Below are positions 49,215 through 61,119 of a DNA stretch of 64,000 nt, piece by piece. A model generated the notes under the pieces. It made no database searches and was not told the origin of the DNA. It saw nothing but the letters and a program-made list of their open reading frames with translations. The stretch comes from Hetaerina americana. Taxonomy: Eukaryota > Arthropoda > Insecta > Odonata > Calopterygidae. The DNA lies in contig JAKTNV010000004.1 of NCBI GenBank assembly GCA_022747635.1, positions 19,468,969 to 19,532,968 on the forward strand. The letters run 5' to 3'. The stretch's first letter is position 1. Every line of letters begins with the position of its first letter. Position numbers and translations under genes: made by a program.

Positions 49215-49971
49215 TACGAGGGTCATCCGGAAAGTAGTACCCGTTCGTGAAATAAAGACACAAAAGTAAATATTAACAAACATAAAAAATTTTATTTGAA
49301 AGAGGATACTTTAAACTACTTCTCAACATAATCTCCAAGCAAATTAAGGCATTTGTCATAACGTGTGACAAGTTTCTGTATTCCTGCTGCATAGTCCTTC
49401 GCCGCCAGCTCATTGAGATACGCGAGGGACCCATCTTGCACAAATTTTTGCATAATGCAGATGGTGTTTAACAATTTCATGAACAATTGTTCGAGAAACA
49501 TTGGGAAAATGCTCACAGATGTCATCAATTGTGACGCGCCGATCGTTCCTCACGAATTCGTCAACTGAGCTCACCAGTTGGTCTGTAATGACAGACGGTC
49601 TCCCCGAACGCTCATCGTCGTGTGTGTTCCCCCTCCCCATGTTGAAGTTGCGACACCACCGCCGAACAGACGACTCGTCCATTACATTGTCTCCATACAC
49701 CTCCTTTAATTGGCGATGAATATCACATGGGCGAACGTTTCTTGCATTGAGGAATTTAATCACTGCCCTCACTTCACAACTGGCGGCGTTCTCAATTTTT
49801 TTAAACATTGTAAACAATCACAGAAACAACACAGGCAATGCTAGCGTCACGCAACTTGGCTCAGAGAAGGCAGACAAGCCACTGAAGCTATCTGACCTCG
49901 TCCAGCGGCTACTCGCGTCGTCAGCACTTCATGCGGCACGAACGGGTACTACTTTCCGGATGACCCTCGTA
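49215..49971 (-). mobile_element. Mariner deletion derivative with perfect 33-bp inverted repeats
   Basis: The inverted repeats, starting cgagggtcatccggaaagta, are identical over 33 bp at 49217-49249 and 49937-49969. TA dinucleotides flank both ends (49215-49216 and 49970-49971), the standard mariner target duplication. The element is 753 bp, against about 1.3 kb for full mariners, and holds a fused transposase relic. Complete ends mean it could be mobilised by a related transposase elsewhere in the genome. Confidence 0.9.
49316..49817 (-). pseudogene. Mariner transposase relic, catalytic domain deleted
   Basis: The minus-strand frame 49410-49817 (135 codons) gives both helix-turn-helix regions: EVRAVIKFLNARNVRPCDIH and ESSVRRWCRNFNMGRG, with ERSGRPSV as the linker, and then HHLHYAKICARWVP. 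At that point the DNA jumps to the C-terminal end of the protein in another frame (49316-49528: LVTRYDKCLNLLGDYVEK). The central catalytic region with its DD34D triad is lost. A clean internal deletion with a frame change at the junction explains the structure. Confidence 0.85.
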
Positions 49972-52539
49972 CATCCATCTGGGTGTTTTGAATGTATTCG
50001 GGCTTTCTTGGTCGATCAGCATAGTCGCCGAAGTGCCGTCGTTTCGAGATTATCCAGCTCACTCTTTTCCGTCCTATCTATTTCTGCCCTTGATTCATTG
50101 CAGCTCCCCGTGTGATATGGGTGCTGGCCCAAATGTTTACCTCCGCAATGGTGGGAAACGCCCCCATTGATGGCCCGTGGTGCCCTGTCTACGATCATCA
50201 TGCCCGTTGACTGGGTGGTTAATTCATATAATTTCGAGGGTCGCACGTAAGCGGACGAACACTCGCGCTTGGGAAATTTATCGCCTCATGCTTTTTTGAG
50301 TGTCGTTATCTACAATCCTCGCAGACATCTCTTTAAATCTCTCTCGTATTACGGGATGTCAACTGTGGCCTCGGGAATTTAATGTTGCCCCTTTTCTCCC
50401 AGCACAAGGCGCGCCCGTCCTTGTTACACGTACAGGTGGTTCACGGGAGTTCAGGCTCTTTTACTACTTTGGATTTGACAATCGATCTGTTGGGCAATTG
50501 GTCTTGAGAACGAGCGAAGTGCATTGGCATAATGCGTCTTTTGCTTCCTCTCCGCTTTGTGTGTGGAATCCATATCTTCCTTCTCCACGGACGCCACGGA
50601 TCATTCCAGCAGAATGAGATGAATGGGCGTTTTCCTCATTTAAAAAAAAGATATTCTTTCCGACTGCGGTTTTTCTCCCTCGATCCTCGCCCTCCTCGCA
50701 TGCCTAGTGTCTCGTGAGAGCTCGTTAGATTTATCGCGTTCGGTGGCGAGCTCAGTCAAGTGTCACCGACTGATGAGGGAGGCGTGGGATGATACGAATC
50801 GGTGGTACGACTGGGAATAATAATTCGCTCGGGCGTCACAAGGTATCATATGTATGTGTGTGTGTGTGTGTGTGTGTTTGATGTGTGTGCCCGCGCGCGC
50901 GAGCAGTGCGCCACATTTGTGTAGGGTGACAAAAGTGTGGAATCGCTTTGACGAACGAATCGTCAAAAATGAAAGATTCTAGCCTGTGCATAGATGAGTG
51001 ATCCCAGGTTATAAATGGTTCTTTCGTTTTGGATTTGAGAAGAAAATCTCATGCAACAACAAGAGATGGTAGAAATGGAGAACTTACTGAATATGTCCAA
51101 TTGAAAAACATTTAGAAATTTTCATGTCGTAACTCGACGGGCATGATGCGGAACGTAATGTGACGTTTATTCAGCGCAAAGTTGGCATTTATAGTTTCAT
51201 GAACTGAAGTGTTTGACAAGATAAAAGAAACTGCGGAAGATGCCGCGACAATAACTTTTAACGGAATCGTCCGTTAATTCGAATTTCAGTGGAACAGTTT
51301 TAAAGGGTAAAAATCATTCGACTTGATGATTTTTATGCTTTGAAATTGTTGTATTGGTAATTTTTAGCGTTTACATGATATATTGTTACAGGGAAATAGA
51401 GTATTTAATTTTTAATCGAATGCCGAACTTATCGAACGTTTCGAATTGTCAACTATAACATGTCGCACAAAATAACCGTTGCTGTATCGGATGATAAAAC
51501 CATGCAGTGATTTTTATTTTTTAGATGATTAATTTCGTTCAGGTTATATACAAATACATGTATTAATACTCAATACTATTGTAGTACCCAGTTAAAGCGG
51601 AATAAGATCATTTTGATCAGTAAATCATAACAATATATCGTTAAATTTGTCACATGGTATAATCTTTTAGTCAGATATCCCATATGGTGATTGGCTATGG
51701 CTATTCCTGAAAACTGGTGGGATATAAATTGCGATCGACGGAGGTTCACCATTTCTTATCCCCTTCAAGATTTCCTACAGTCGTTTATTTGGTGAGGCGT
51801 GGGATGAGAAAGGGGCAATGGAGTCTCACGATTCAACTCCTCCAACCGAATAGAAATTTCCAACGTCGTCTAGTGCTGGCCATTACATTGGTTGGGAGGA
51901 AGGAAGTGGGAAGTGGGTGGAGAGGAGAAACGATTTTTGATTCCCTCGTCCGGTTAGTGAAGATACGTACCGCATAGCCTTCATCCCTTTCCGTTAGGAC
52001 TGTTCATGTGGAGACTGGAATGCCCTCCAGGTCTTTACGGGAACATTCCCTACGTTGTGGAAATTTTTCATCTGGAAGATTAAATGCCGGAGCACCCTAC
52101 GCTCTAGTGAATAAACTAATGTTAAAACTTGCTCAAAAAATCAATTTATAACAATCATTGAAGCGGCATAACTTATATATGTAGTGCATACTAATAAGTA
52201 TGGACTCGTATAACATACAGTTGTGTCCTAAACACCAAAAAACCTAACTTTTAAATGTATTCAATTGGAAAATATTGTTTGTGTATTGCTTTATGCTTAG
52301 CTTTATCTTTACTAAAATATATATTTACTGGCTTCATCAGGCTTACGAACAGCGATTGGTAGACACCAGCCACCGGCTATATAGAAATATGTCTTGTGTG
52401 GTTAATTTTAATGGAATTCATGCCTCGTTTTACTAGTAAATAGTTTTGAAGAAAAGCATGTACTTATTTTGATAAATTCTCCCTGCGCTCCTCCCACCCG
52501 ATGATTATTTTGAATTATAATTTGTATTTTGCCGAAACG
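49972..52539. other. Unassigned DNA
   Basis: Holds the microsatellite at 50855-50903 (listed separately). Frames of 60-122 codons at 49747-50717 have no recognisable domains. A TATA-like gggatataaattgcg lies at 51719-51733. Confidence 0.35.
50855..50903 (+). repeat. (TG)n and CG-alternating tract
   Basis: Twelve TG units (50855-50878), then tttgatgtgtgtgcccgcgcgcgcgag with about five CG units. Alternating purine-pyrimidine of this sort can adopt Z-DNA. Confidence 0.9.
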
Positions 52540-52860
52540 TTTGGGACTGGGATGCGTGTGCGCCTTTTTTTTATCTCATGCTACCCCGAGGAGAGGACTC
52601 GTGAGGAATAGGCGTCGGATGTTGGGGAAGGGCTGGGCGGGCCGAGGCAACGCACAGTGCTCGTTTCCCTTTCGGACGTGGGTGCTTGACCCCCGTGTTC
52701 GCGTTTTATGGGTGGAGGCGAGAGAGCGAGAGGAAGAGATATTTTACTATCTAAGGTCGACGTCAATGATGACGAGGGAGCTTTTCCTTCTCCCACGTGC
52801 TTTCGCCGGGGAAGGGAGAAAGGTAATGTGTTGCGAGGGGGGTCGGTGGAGTTATTAACG
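52540..52860 (-). other. GC-rich, purine-rich island
   Basis: The plus strand is G-rich (ggggaagggctgggcgggcc), so the pyrimidine strand is the minus one, unlike most islands here. The 109-codon plus frame 52529-52858 is Arg/Gly-rich and not recognised. Confidence 0.35.
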
Positions 52861-53005
52861 TTGGGATGGGTCCACTGACGTTATCCAACCCAAGATTTCC
52901 GTTTTGAAGCTTCGAGGATTTTCGGATTGCCGCGGAATTCATTGGCAGTTGTCTAGAGTTATTCCTTTCTCTCCATTGGTATTTTTTCTGCATTATTATT
53001 TATCG
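52861..53005. other. Unassigned DNA
   Basis: Short spacer before a SINE; nothing recognised. Confidence 0.4.
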
Positions 53006-53288
53006 GGGGACATGGTACCCCAGCGGGTAGAGTGCTGGGCTTGCAGTTACTAGTTCAATTCCCTGTTATGCCTCTGGGCATTCTCAGTTTTACTCTAGTT
53101 ATTGATTTCTCGGGTACCAGATTTTCCTGGGAAACCTAAGCTTTACAGGGAAAGAAACTGCCCCCCTACCCTGATGTGTGGATTTCACACGCCGCGCGGC
53201 GTTTACTAAAGGGCGCGCCGTTGGGTTAAGTACTAGGTGAGCTCGATTCTTGCACAACAAACCAACCTTCGGGTTTATTTCTGTGGCG
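53006..53288 (+). repeat. tRNA-derived SINE (family 1), diverged
   Basis: A-box-like agcgggtagagtgctgggct and B-box-like gttcaattccctg. Body tgatttctcgggtaccagat, ggaaacctaagctttacagg and ccctgatgtgtggatttcac; tail ccaaccttcgggtttatttc. Divergence from the 3715 copy suggests an older insertion. Confidence 0.8.
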
Positions 53289-54439
53289 GTTGTTACCATT
53301 CCTCATACACGTCCTCTTATGGGTGGCGTGGCCGTCTTAAGTATGATTTTTTCCATCTGAAAATTGGCCGTATTATATGTATTTAGAAGCTATTTTGATA
53401 CTGCCCCATATCACGTCCTGAATTTGTTCCTCATTGTTCATGGAGAATATATCTGAATGTTTATATCATTGCTGGCTAAATGCATGACGTTACCTTATAA
53501 CTTGGAATGCACCTTGTAATCTCAGTGCCGTAGAGTGCCGTGGAGTGCCGTGGTTTCGGATATAGCCCTTCTTAAACATCACGCGAAATGCATCTTGATT
53601 AATTTTTGGTACCGCCGTAGGCTTTTTATTATTTGCCTGCCTGAATAGTCTAGGGTTTTTGCCCTGTAAGTGTATTACGGGATCAAATCAACAGCGTCTC
53701 TTTAACGCGAATGTCCACGTTATTGTTGATACCAGATCCCATGCCTGAAAATGGTGAAATGTTACCAAAAAAACGAATTTTTACTCAAATGTTATGCATG
53801 GAAAGATCTATAATAGACGCCTTTGGTCCCGTTTAATATCTCAATTTAGGATATGTGTACCTTTAAGATGATTCGAATCCAAGGGTATTCTTTGTTCTTA
53901 AACGCGATATGGGAAAAGATCCTTTGTGTGATTCGGCAGTACGCGTACAATTTTCTCTCCCCCATTCCTGGGTATACTTCACATAGGAAGCGCTACTTTA
54001 AAAAATAACTGCTGGTATTTCGTAATTTAGAATAACACGTGAAGTGAATATATTTTTTGTGGACGAAAGATCACATACCAACACCTTTTGGTAAACACTT
54101 TTTTTTACCGTGAAAACAAATCGAAATATGTATCTATTCTAAAGCCTGGCTATCGTAATTCAGGGTTGGCGGGAGAATGGAAATCCTGTCATTTCTCGAG
54201 TTAAAGGCAGCTCGAGTCATCGGCATAAATGAAATTCTCGCTAACCTTGTACTAAGCGAACGTGTAGGGTGGTTGGAATGGCACTTATCGTTTTTTCTGG
54301 AATGGTTTTCTTTGAGAGGGGATTTCGGATTTTTGTTTTTTGCGTAGTATTCATTGCCAGCGCATCGGAGGAGTAGACCGTTATCTAGGACGACTTTTCC
54401 GTTTAAAACTGGGATAAATTGGAGTCGATTCCTTAACGT
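53289..54439. other. Unassigned AT-rich DNA
   Basis: Contains a 10-bp tandem repeat, gtgccgtaga/gtgccgtgga/gtgccgtggt, at 53525-53554. No gene recognised. Confidence 0.4.
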
Positions 54440-55340
54440 ACTCCTACCTTGGCTGATGTCGACAGCACCTCTCTAATGATTGCTCTGCGTCGCGATTTGC
54501 GTCCGGGCCTTCGCTCCACCTCACCGACAACTTCTCAAATAACCAGGCGAGCAGCCCCCTCCACTTCCCTCCCCTCGCGCCCTTTTTTTCGACTGCCAAT
54601 ATTCAATGGACTGCTTCGTCAACTCTCTGCCCCACATCACACGAGCAAGCATGCAAAACTTTCCCCTCGCTCTCGACAACGCCCTGCATTTCTGTCTGCA
54701 TCCCTCCTTATTCCAGAGGGACGCATTTCTCCGACCTTCCCCTCCGTCCCTTCCTCTGCCTTTCCCAACCTCCTTCCCACCCAAACGACCCGCCGCGAGA
54801 TTTACAGCGAACCGTATTTCTCTCCTCTCCTCGCCTCCCTCCCGACTCTTCCCGATCGAAAGGTTGCGGACGTCTCGGGCTATGCGGGAGATCCGCCGAG
54901 GATAGGAGTCAAAATGGTGGAGGGGAAGAGGAGGGTGGGGTGGAGGACGGGTATTATTATCCAGATCGAGGCAGGAAGGCCTTAAAAATCGTGGGGATGA
55001 TAACCGGGGGAAGGAGGGTGGGGTGGGGAGGGAAATGACCTATTGTCTTGGGGGAGGGTTTGGAGAATGTTTTTCGGTCCGGCGTTCGTCGAGGACTGAT
55101 CTCCGGTAGTCTCCCTCTTCCTCTCCTTCCTTCCATTTCGACCCTTTCCCTCTCCCTCCCCCGCTTACTCCCTTGCGTTGCAATTTTCTCTCCGGGTGAC
55201 TTATATAGCTTCGCCGTAATTGATGCCGGGTCTCGGCGGCGGAGGGTCACAGGTCAGCATCCCGCCCAGGAGGCCGCTCGTTCGCATCTCGCAGTGGGCG
55301 TAGGTGATTGCCGGTCTCGCGATATTTTTACCGCAGGAGG
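54440..55340. other. GC-rich island, largest in the window
   Basis: C/T-rich from 54480 to 54860 and again from 55110 to 55180, with a G-rich section at 54910-55060 between them. The 178-codon frame 54449-54985, the longest in the window, has no recognised domain and is overlapped by frames in every other phase, so I do not call a gene. CpG is frequent throughout. Confidence 0.35.
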
Positions 55341-55749
55341 ATCGTAAATCCGATCGAGAGTGCACAAGACTGAGGAGATATGCTGAGAAATAATTACTCA
55401 ATGAAGCATGTTCGCCGTTTCGATTCCTAGCCTTGCTTTGCCTCGCACTATTTCTCCATGTGCAGTGCCTTGCTTTTACCGTCTCAAATTTTCCGTTGTC
55501 GAACCTGGTTCACTGGTAGGAGCGCTTTCCAATTTCATCTAAGATACGTTTTCTACTACTGATCGTACGTAAACATTGGTGTATATTACTTTTTAAGGAT
55601 AAGTATATGTGCGCATTTTCACTTCAAGGTGAAATTTATTTAACAAATCGTTTCGGCATTAGGCCTCAGCTCACTGAAGCCGAAACGCTTGTGATAAATC
55701 AAGTCCGTTTGGAATTGAAGAAGCGCCCAATTATTTACTCTTAACAAAT
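55341..55749. other. Unassigned DNA
   Basis: An A-box-like ggttcactggtaggagcgct at 55508-55527 lacks a matching B box; possible truncated SINE head. Confidence 0.3.
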
Positions 55750-55990
55750 GTGGAAGTACTTGGTATGGTGGGCGAAGAGAGGGGTTTGTTGGAAGAAATC
55801 GTATGGAGGCAGGAAAAGTGGATGAAGGGGTTATTGACCGGCAGTGGGATGTTGAAGACTGTTATAGAGGGGAGAATGTAAGGCAAACGAAGAAAGGGAA
55901 GGAACAGGATAGGGATGTTGGACGGGATGAAGGGAGGAAGAAAGTACTCAGAGATGAAGAGGGACCTGATTGAGAGTAGGATGCTGGATT
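55750..55990 (+). mobile_element. LINE relic, C-terminal end
   Basis: Reads EVLGMVGEERGLLEEIVWRQ, EKWMKGLLTGSGMLKTVIEG and RNRIGMLDGMKGGRKYSEMK, nearly identical to the end of the LINE at 4646-6440 (RNRIGMLDGMKEGRKYTEMK). One in-frame stop. A cctatcttaaccggtagatt block lies downstream at about 56047, matching the one after the 9440-9785 LINE fragment. Confidence 0.8.
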
Positions 55991-57330
55991 TTGTGTTTTT
56001 TTTTAGGATTCACAAAATATTTATTTGATGGCTGTGCCCATCCAAAAACCTATCTTAACCGGTAGATTACCTGATAGTAATGGATATCAAACTACTCGTA
56101 TATTAAACCCACCAATACGAAGAATAGTTTATCTGAGATCGATTTGGAAGAGCTAAAATCCCTAATGTATGCGCTTCGGTCTTTGATCTGCGAGGTAAGG
56201 TTTTCCGATAAGTCAAATTCCTTTTCATGTTTTGCGTCGTCACCCTAGTTTTGTAGCTGCGGCATTAATAATCGACTGTGATCTTTAATGTCTCCTTGTC
56301 GAAGATCACAAAAGTTAAGAAATGGTCGAAGAGAAATGAAATTAGGGCTAGGCTGGCGAAGGAAAGGTAAAACCGGCAGGATTTTATGATTCATTGGCGA
56401 GATTGAAGATACTCGCTTCGACCGAAAAATGGCCTCTGAACCTCCGCGTACCTTCTGAAAGTGGTCCTCCGCATTTTGATATGGCCCCGAGATCTTTTTT
56501 CCGGCTTTGCTCTCCTCCTTTTGTATCGCCTTTTTTAACATTTCTTCCGCAATATATTATCAAAAACTGGTATTCATCAATATCTCCGATTGAAATGATA
56601 CCCATTTAATGAGATGCTTATTTTTGGGCTTTCCTGACAAATGATGAAGATAATTATTCTAGAAATTTTAAGTATGGACCTCAGTTTTGTTGGCTGTGTT
56701 CATATGATGTAGCAGAATGGCTCGTTCTACACAGTTTTCCCGGAAATTCGTGAGGATTATTTGTTTTAACTAAATGTTTGTTATCAGTATATGGAAAACG
56801 TTCAGCAATACTCTATTTTTGTTCGCTTGGATTCTTTGATTCTTATTCTGTAAGTGAATGAGGCAATAAGTCAATATACTAAAGGCAATGAAAAATATTT
56901 ATTCACTGAAAGATTTAACTTAATCTTTATACTTTATATTGCTGTATAAATTTAATATCATCGTCATTCCAGTTTTATCGTGTGGTTTTTAAACCTATGG
57001 TAAGTGTGAGGTAATCTATGTATTATTATAAGATAATGATAATGCAACTTAAGAGTCTCATTCCCTTAATTTTTCCGACTCGATACCGTATGTACTAGCC
57101 TAAAACTAAGTTTAAGCGTACGTCATACGCACATTATTTTTTTTGTTCCTTTTGATTTCAATGGCATGTTCTCCTTGCGTCTTTTTTTTTAGAGATAAAT
57201 CAATCAGAAAACATTTATCACTTCATATTTCTTGTGTTCGAATTAATGTACATGTTTTGTATTCTAATACATTGCTACGCTTTGTTCGTCTGCATTGCTC
57301 CTTTATTATCTCTCATGTTTTAATATGTTA
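55991..57330. other. Unassigned AT-rich DNA
   Basis: No gene recognised. A frame pair at 56245-56609 covers a moderately GC-rich patch without known domain. Confidence 0.4.
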
Positions 57331-57364
57331 ACTAACAAACCTATTTTTTATCCTTCAGGTGAGT
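57331..57364 (+). promoter_or_regulatory. Strong candidate recursive splice site
   Basis: A perfect branch point ctaac (57332-57336) is followed 23 nt later by the acceptor ctattttttatccttcag (AG at 57357-57358), and directly after it by a consensus donor gtgagt (57359-57364). All three splice elements are canonical and there is no exon between them. This matches known recursive splice sites (ratchet points) in long insect introns. Function is inferred. Confidence 0.5.
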
Positions 57365-57789
57365 TGTTGCTGCGGAGTTCTGTGGAAGGGTCACTGAGAT
57401 GGTCGAGTTTCGCAACGCGTTAAGTATACTGTTTAATTTTGATCAATAAAAATAGAAGCACTTTTGGATGAAAGCGCTTTTTCTTTATTTAAAGTTAATT
57501 TTTGTATTATAAGTTCTACCCAGCACGCGTTTAATATTTCATTTCATGTAAACCCACGAATAATGCGTATAATTTTTGAGACCTTTTGATTCTGTTTAAG
57601 TAATTATACAAGTATACTATTCTGGCCATAAACGTCTTGGGGAATGGTGAGTGTGTCATAATATTTTGGCGGAGTGACTATTCAGTGTTAATTGGGAGGA
57701 TTAGAATAGGTCAAAATCTTGGTGACGTAATAAGAGCGTGCGTTAATTGATTGGCTTTGGCGATGGTTTTCTGATAATCGGCTCGATTT
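57365..57789. other. Unassigned AT-rich DNA
   Basis: Sequence directly after the candidate recursive site; no coding signal. Confidence 0.4.
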
Positions 57790-58015
57790 AATCGAAAATT
57801 GCTTCCCCCGTTTCACGAGGCCCCTTTCCCCAGTTCACCTCTGAAAAACTCCTTTCTCTTTGTAAACTCCTTTACTCCCATTTCCCCTCCCCGTGGGCCC
57901 TCCTCTCCCTCCTCCTCTCGTCATTCACCAGCCATCGTCATTGCCACCTCCATTGCCACCCCTGCCCTAGCCACTTCCTTCAATATCCTTCCCCTACACC
58001 CGCCTTAACCCCATC
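57790..58015 (+). other. GC-rich pyrimidine island
   Basis: A short block of C/T runs with ccattgccacc-type repeats (57935-57965). Sharp AT-rich boundaries. Confidence 0.35.
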
Positions 58016-58539
58016 AATGGTTCAATATGTAAAGCGTAGGAGTACTAAGCTGGATACTACTATGGAATGAATATCTTTGGAAAATTACACGATTGAAATG
58101 TTTGTCAACGAATTTACTTCATGAATCATAACTTCTAGGATTTATTTCGCAGATTTTTCTAAAATCATGCCTGCTAGGAGTAATTCGTGCCAAAATTACG
58201 GGTGAAAAATATGGAAGGTTAGAGCCATTGAATAAACCTCTACAGTTTAGAATTGAAACCCAGAAATCATTTGTGTAATTCATACAAATATGCTGTTATT
58301 CTGGGATTTCTTCCACTGTAATCGATGATTCGGGGCGATATATTAAAGGTTACACTGGACATATCCAGGTCAGAAGTGTCGGTGCTTGATTGAAAGGCGG
58401 CGAAAATGTTGTCCAGCTCCTTAGAATGATACTGAAGAAATATCATGAAGCGCGCATTTTTAAGTGAAGCAGAACTCACCAATTAGTCGGTGCAACTTCT
58501 CAAATGTGTATAGTTATCAACCTGGAGTTTTTTTTGATA
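58016..58539. other. Unassigned AT-rich DNA
   Basis: Nothing recognised; the 71-codon minus frame at 58267-58482 has no known motif. Confidence 0.4.
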
Positions 58540-58705
58540 GGTGAGGGTATAGCTCACGTCCCACACGTGTGAAATACACTCGTTTCACTCAAAAGGGGGA
58601 CTAGTTTGAAAGTGGGGGGGCATGGTTGAAAATGAGGGTGAACAGAGGCGTCTCCGGGTATGGAACCCGGGCCCTCCAGTAAGTAGCACAGCGCTTTGCT
58701 CAGTC
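58540..58705 (-). repeat. tRNA-derived SINE (family 1), partial
   Basis: On the minus strand: cgctgtgctacttactggag, B box cccgggttccatacccgg, then atttcacacgtgtgggacgt near the 3' end. The central ccataaccgg region is missing or too diverged to see. Confidence 0.6.
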
Positions 58706-59854
58706 TATACATATTCAAATGTTATATTTTTGGAAAATAATTTAAAAGTATTTAAAAAAATTAACTTTCATATTTTAGTGAATACACTTCTACGTCGTGG
58801 CTGCACACTCCTGATGTCAGTTGTGCTCTTGAGAATTTTTGAGAAGTTCATTACTCTTACATCTTTTAGCATTTATTTCAAGCCCACATTCAGTGCGCAA
58901 TTTGTGAATGAGGGGTAAATCGTTTGAAAATGTCTCGATCTAATGAACTGTTAATATCTCAATAAATGGGAAAATCATCATTTACAGATGTATTCGTAAT
59001 TTTACCGGAGTCCTTTTGCATTCTGTTTTTGAGTTTAAAGTTTATAAGGAGCGGCAAAGACTTTAATTAGCTATCTTGTGAAACGCCGGAAAACAGTTTA
59101 TGTAAATTAGAGCTCGGATTATTTATTTTAAAGGGCTGTATTTTTTGTTCATCTGCATCAGAACGTATGCAACCACATTTCTGCAGTGTTATTTCGGTTG
59201 TGTATAAATCGGGGTATTTAATCATTTTTCTTTGAAAAGTCATTAAGTAATATACTTCTCGGTAACTTACCCAATGTATTAATAATTAATTACTTATAAT
59301 TTAATATTTGTAACATATATATTATTAGCACAATTAAATGTTCACCCTTCTGAATTAAAAATTCCGTGTACGTTGAACATTTTCCACTTTGAATATGAGA
59401 ATAAGATAAAAAGGGAAATGATTTAACGCACATTTTTAAAAAATCAGTGCATTTGATTAATTTACTCGTAACAATATTTGCGTCCTGCTCCTCTTACTTG
59501 CCCTCAAGGCAATGTACATCGTTCCATATCCTTCCCCTACACCCGAAGGGGTGACCCTTCCTATTCACGGCTGCTATTTCCGCAGCATTAAGTTTCAGAG
59601 ATTTCATTAGTTTCGTCATATTTTTCTCCTTCTCTCTTGAATTGGGGCTTGTTTCGTGCTATTCCTAATAATGTTTTACACCGCTCACTGCCTGAGGATC
59701 TGTTCCTTTTTCCTATCAAATTGGATCCCTTGCCATTGAAAACCGGAACGGGTACAAGGTGTAATACTCCGATGGTCCTGTTCCAATTAAGGATGATGAG
59801 TTTTTTAAAGGATTGTTTCTCGAGGAAGGACATTTTCGTGGCATAGCATTTACA
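58706..59854. other. Unassigned AT-rich DNA
   Basis: No recognised gene or repeat. Confidence 0.4.
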
Positions 59855-60310
59855 TGAAACCTTTCCCCCCGCTGATTAGCCCCCTTTTCCTCAATAATCG
59901 CGTGTTCCTTTTTGCGAAACGCCCACTGTCCCCGTTACCCTCTCGTCTGCGTCCCCTTTTAAAAAATATCCTCGCCACAATTTTTCGCACCCTCCCCCTT
60001 TCCTCCACGCCCTGTCTCTCACCCTGGCCACATGAACATCCTTGAGAATGCAAATTTAGACGTGTGGGGTACGCACGGTGTACTCGGCGACGGCCGGTGC
60101 GCGGGCGGGAGATTTGGTCTGTTCCTCGGGGGTGCGGGCCTCCGCCCCGTGGACGAAGCCATTTGTGCATTCTCGCTCCCCCACCCCCCTACCCACGTCG
60201 TCTTCTCACCTCCCCCGCGTATTGGGCCTCAACCTGTCCCAAGCTCCCTCTCTGCCCTTCTCTTCCACTTGTTTTATCTTGACATCCTAACTCCAGTCCT
60301 CGCATTTCTC
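59855..60310 (+). other. GC-rich pyrimidine island
   Basis: C/T-rich except for a G-rich, CpG-dense section at 60060-60160 (cggccggtgcgcgggcggga). Frames of 63-106 codons occur in every phase on both strands; none is recognised. Confidence 0.35.
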
Positions 60311-61119
60311 TTTCATATTTGGGGTTGTGTACACTGAGTAGAGAGTATTGGCCTAGACCCTTCCCACATAGTCTACTGCTCAATTAATGCGAGTCTCGCC
60401 TTTTGATCTAACGTTTTGATTTAGCCGATCTCGATGCATGGACCCACTGCGTGGTGTGAATGGAATGAAAAAAATGAAGGCTTCCGATTTTATGGCCCAT
60501 ACCGCGAGAGCTAGAAATGCTTTCTCTTCGTGCTATCTCAATGGCATTCAAAGAGGTGAGTCATCAGAAAAGGAAGAATTGCTCAAAGTATTTGTGTTGT
60601 GGAATTTTGTTTCTTGTCGCGATTTCTTTCTGTAAAAAGGGTTAGGAATGTGGGCGAATCGAGAGGAAGGCTCGCAAGCAGTCCGGCGATATTATGAGGA
60701 GAAAGCGTCCATGAAAATAACATTTTGGGAGAGTGGTTGATACGTTGTGGTGCCTAATCCCAGGTCGGACTTTGAGGTATTCATGTTTCCTTTTTGTACT
60801 TTTACACGTTTACCTACACATATCCTTCGGGGGTAGAACACTTATTCCCCCTTTTTAAATATTTATGGGGGAAATTGTATTATTCATGTATTTTTCAAAT
60901 TTCATTTGCCTGCTGTTATAAATGTAGCCCAAATTCTATAAATTCTGCTTACCGCAGTGTGTTTTTGTTCTTGCCTTTTTGGATGTTTTCTTCTAAATCA
61001 AATTAGGGTGAATGAGTCATGAATATTCGTTTGATTTACCCAGCGTAATTTTTAAAAATAAGTGCTTGTTCTTAGCTATCGGCTACTTGTAAAAAATTCT
61101 TTCCGCTCTCGCAATCAGA
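60311..61119. other. Unassigned DNA with one weak exon candidate
   Basis: A 131-bp stretch, 60425-60555, lies between ttgatctaacgttttgattt-ag and a strong donor gtgagt (60556-60561), and is open in one frame (includes MDPLRGVNGMKKMKASDF). The branch-like ctaac is only 13 nt from the AG, which is too close, and the peptide is not recognised. Confidence 0.25.

Noticed and set aside
54449..54985. 178-codon frame, longest in the window
   Set aside because: Lies in a GC-rich island with open frames in every phase; no recognisable domain.
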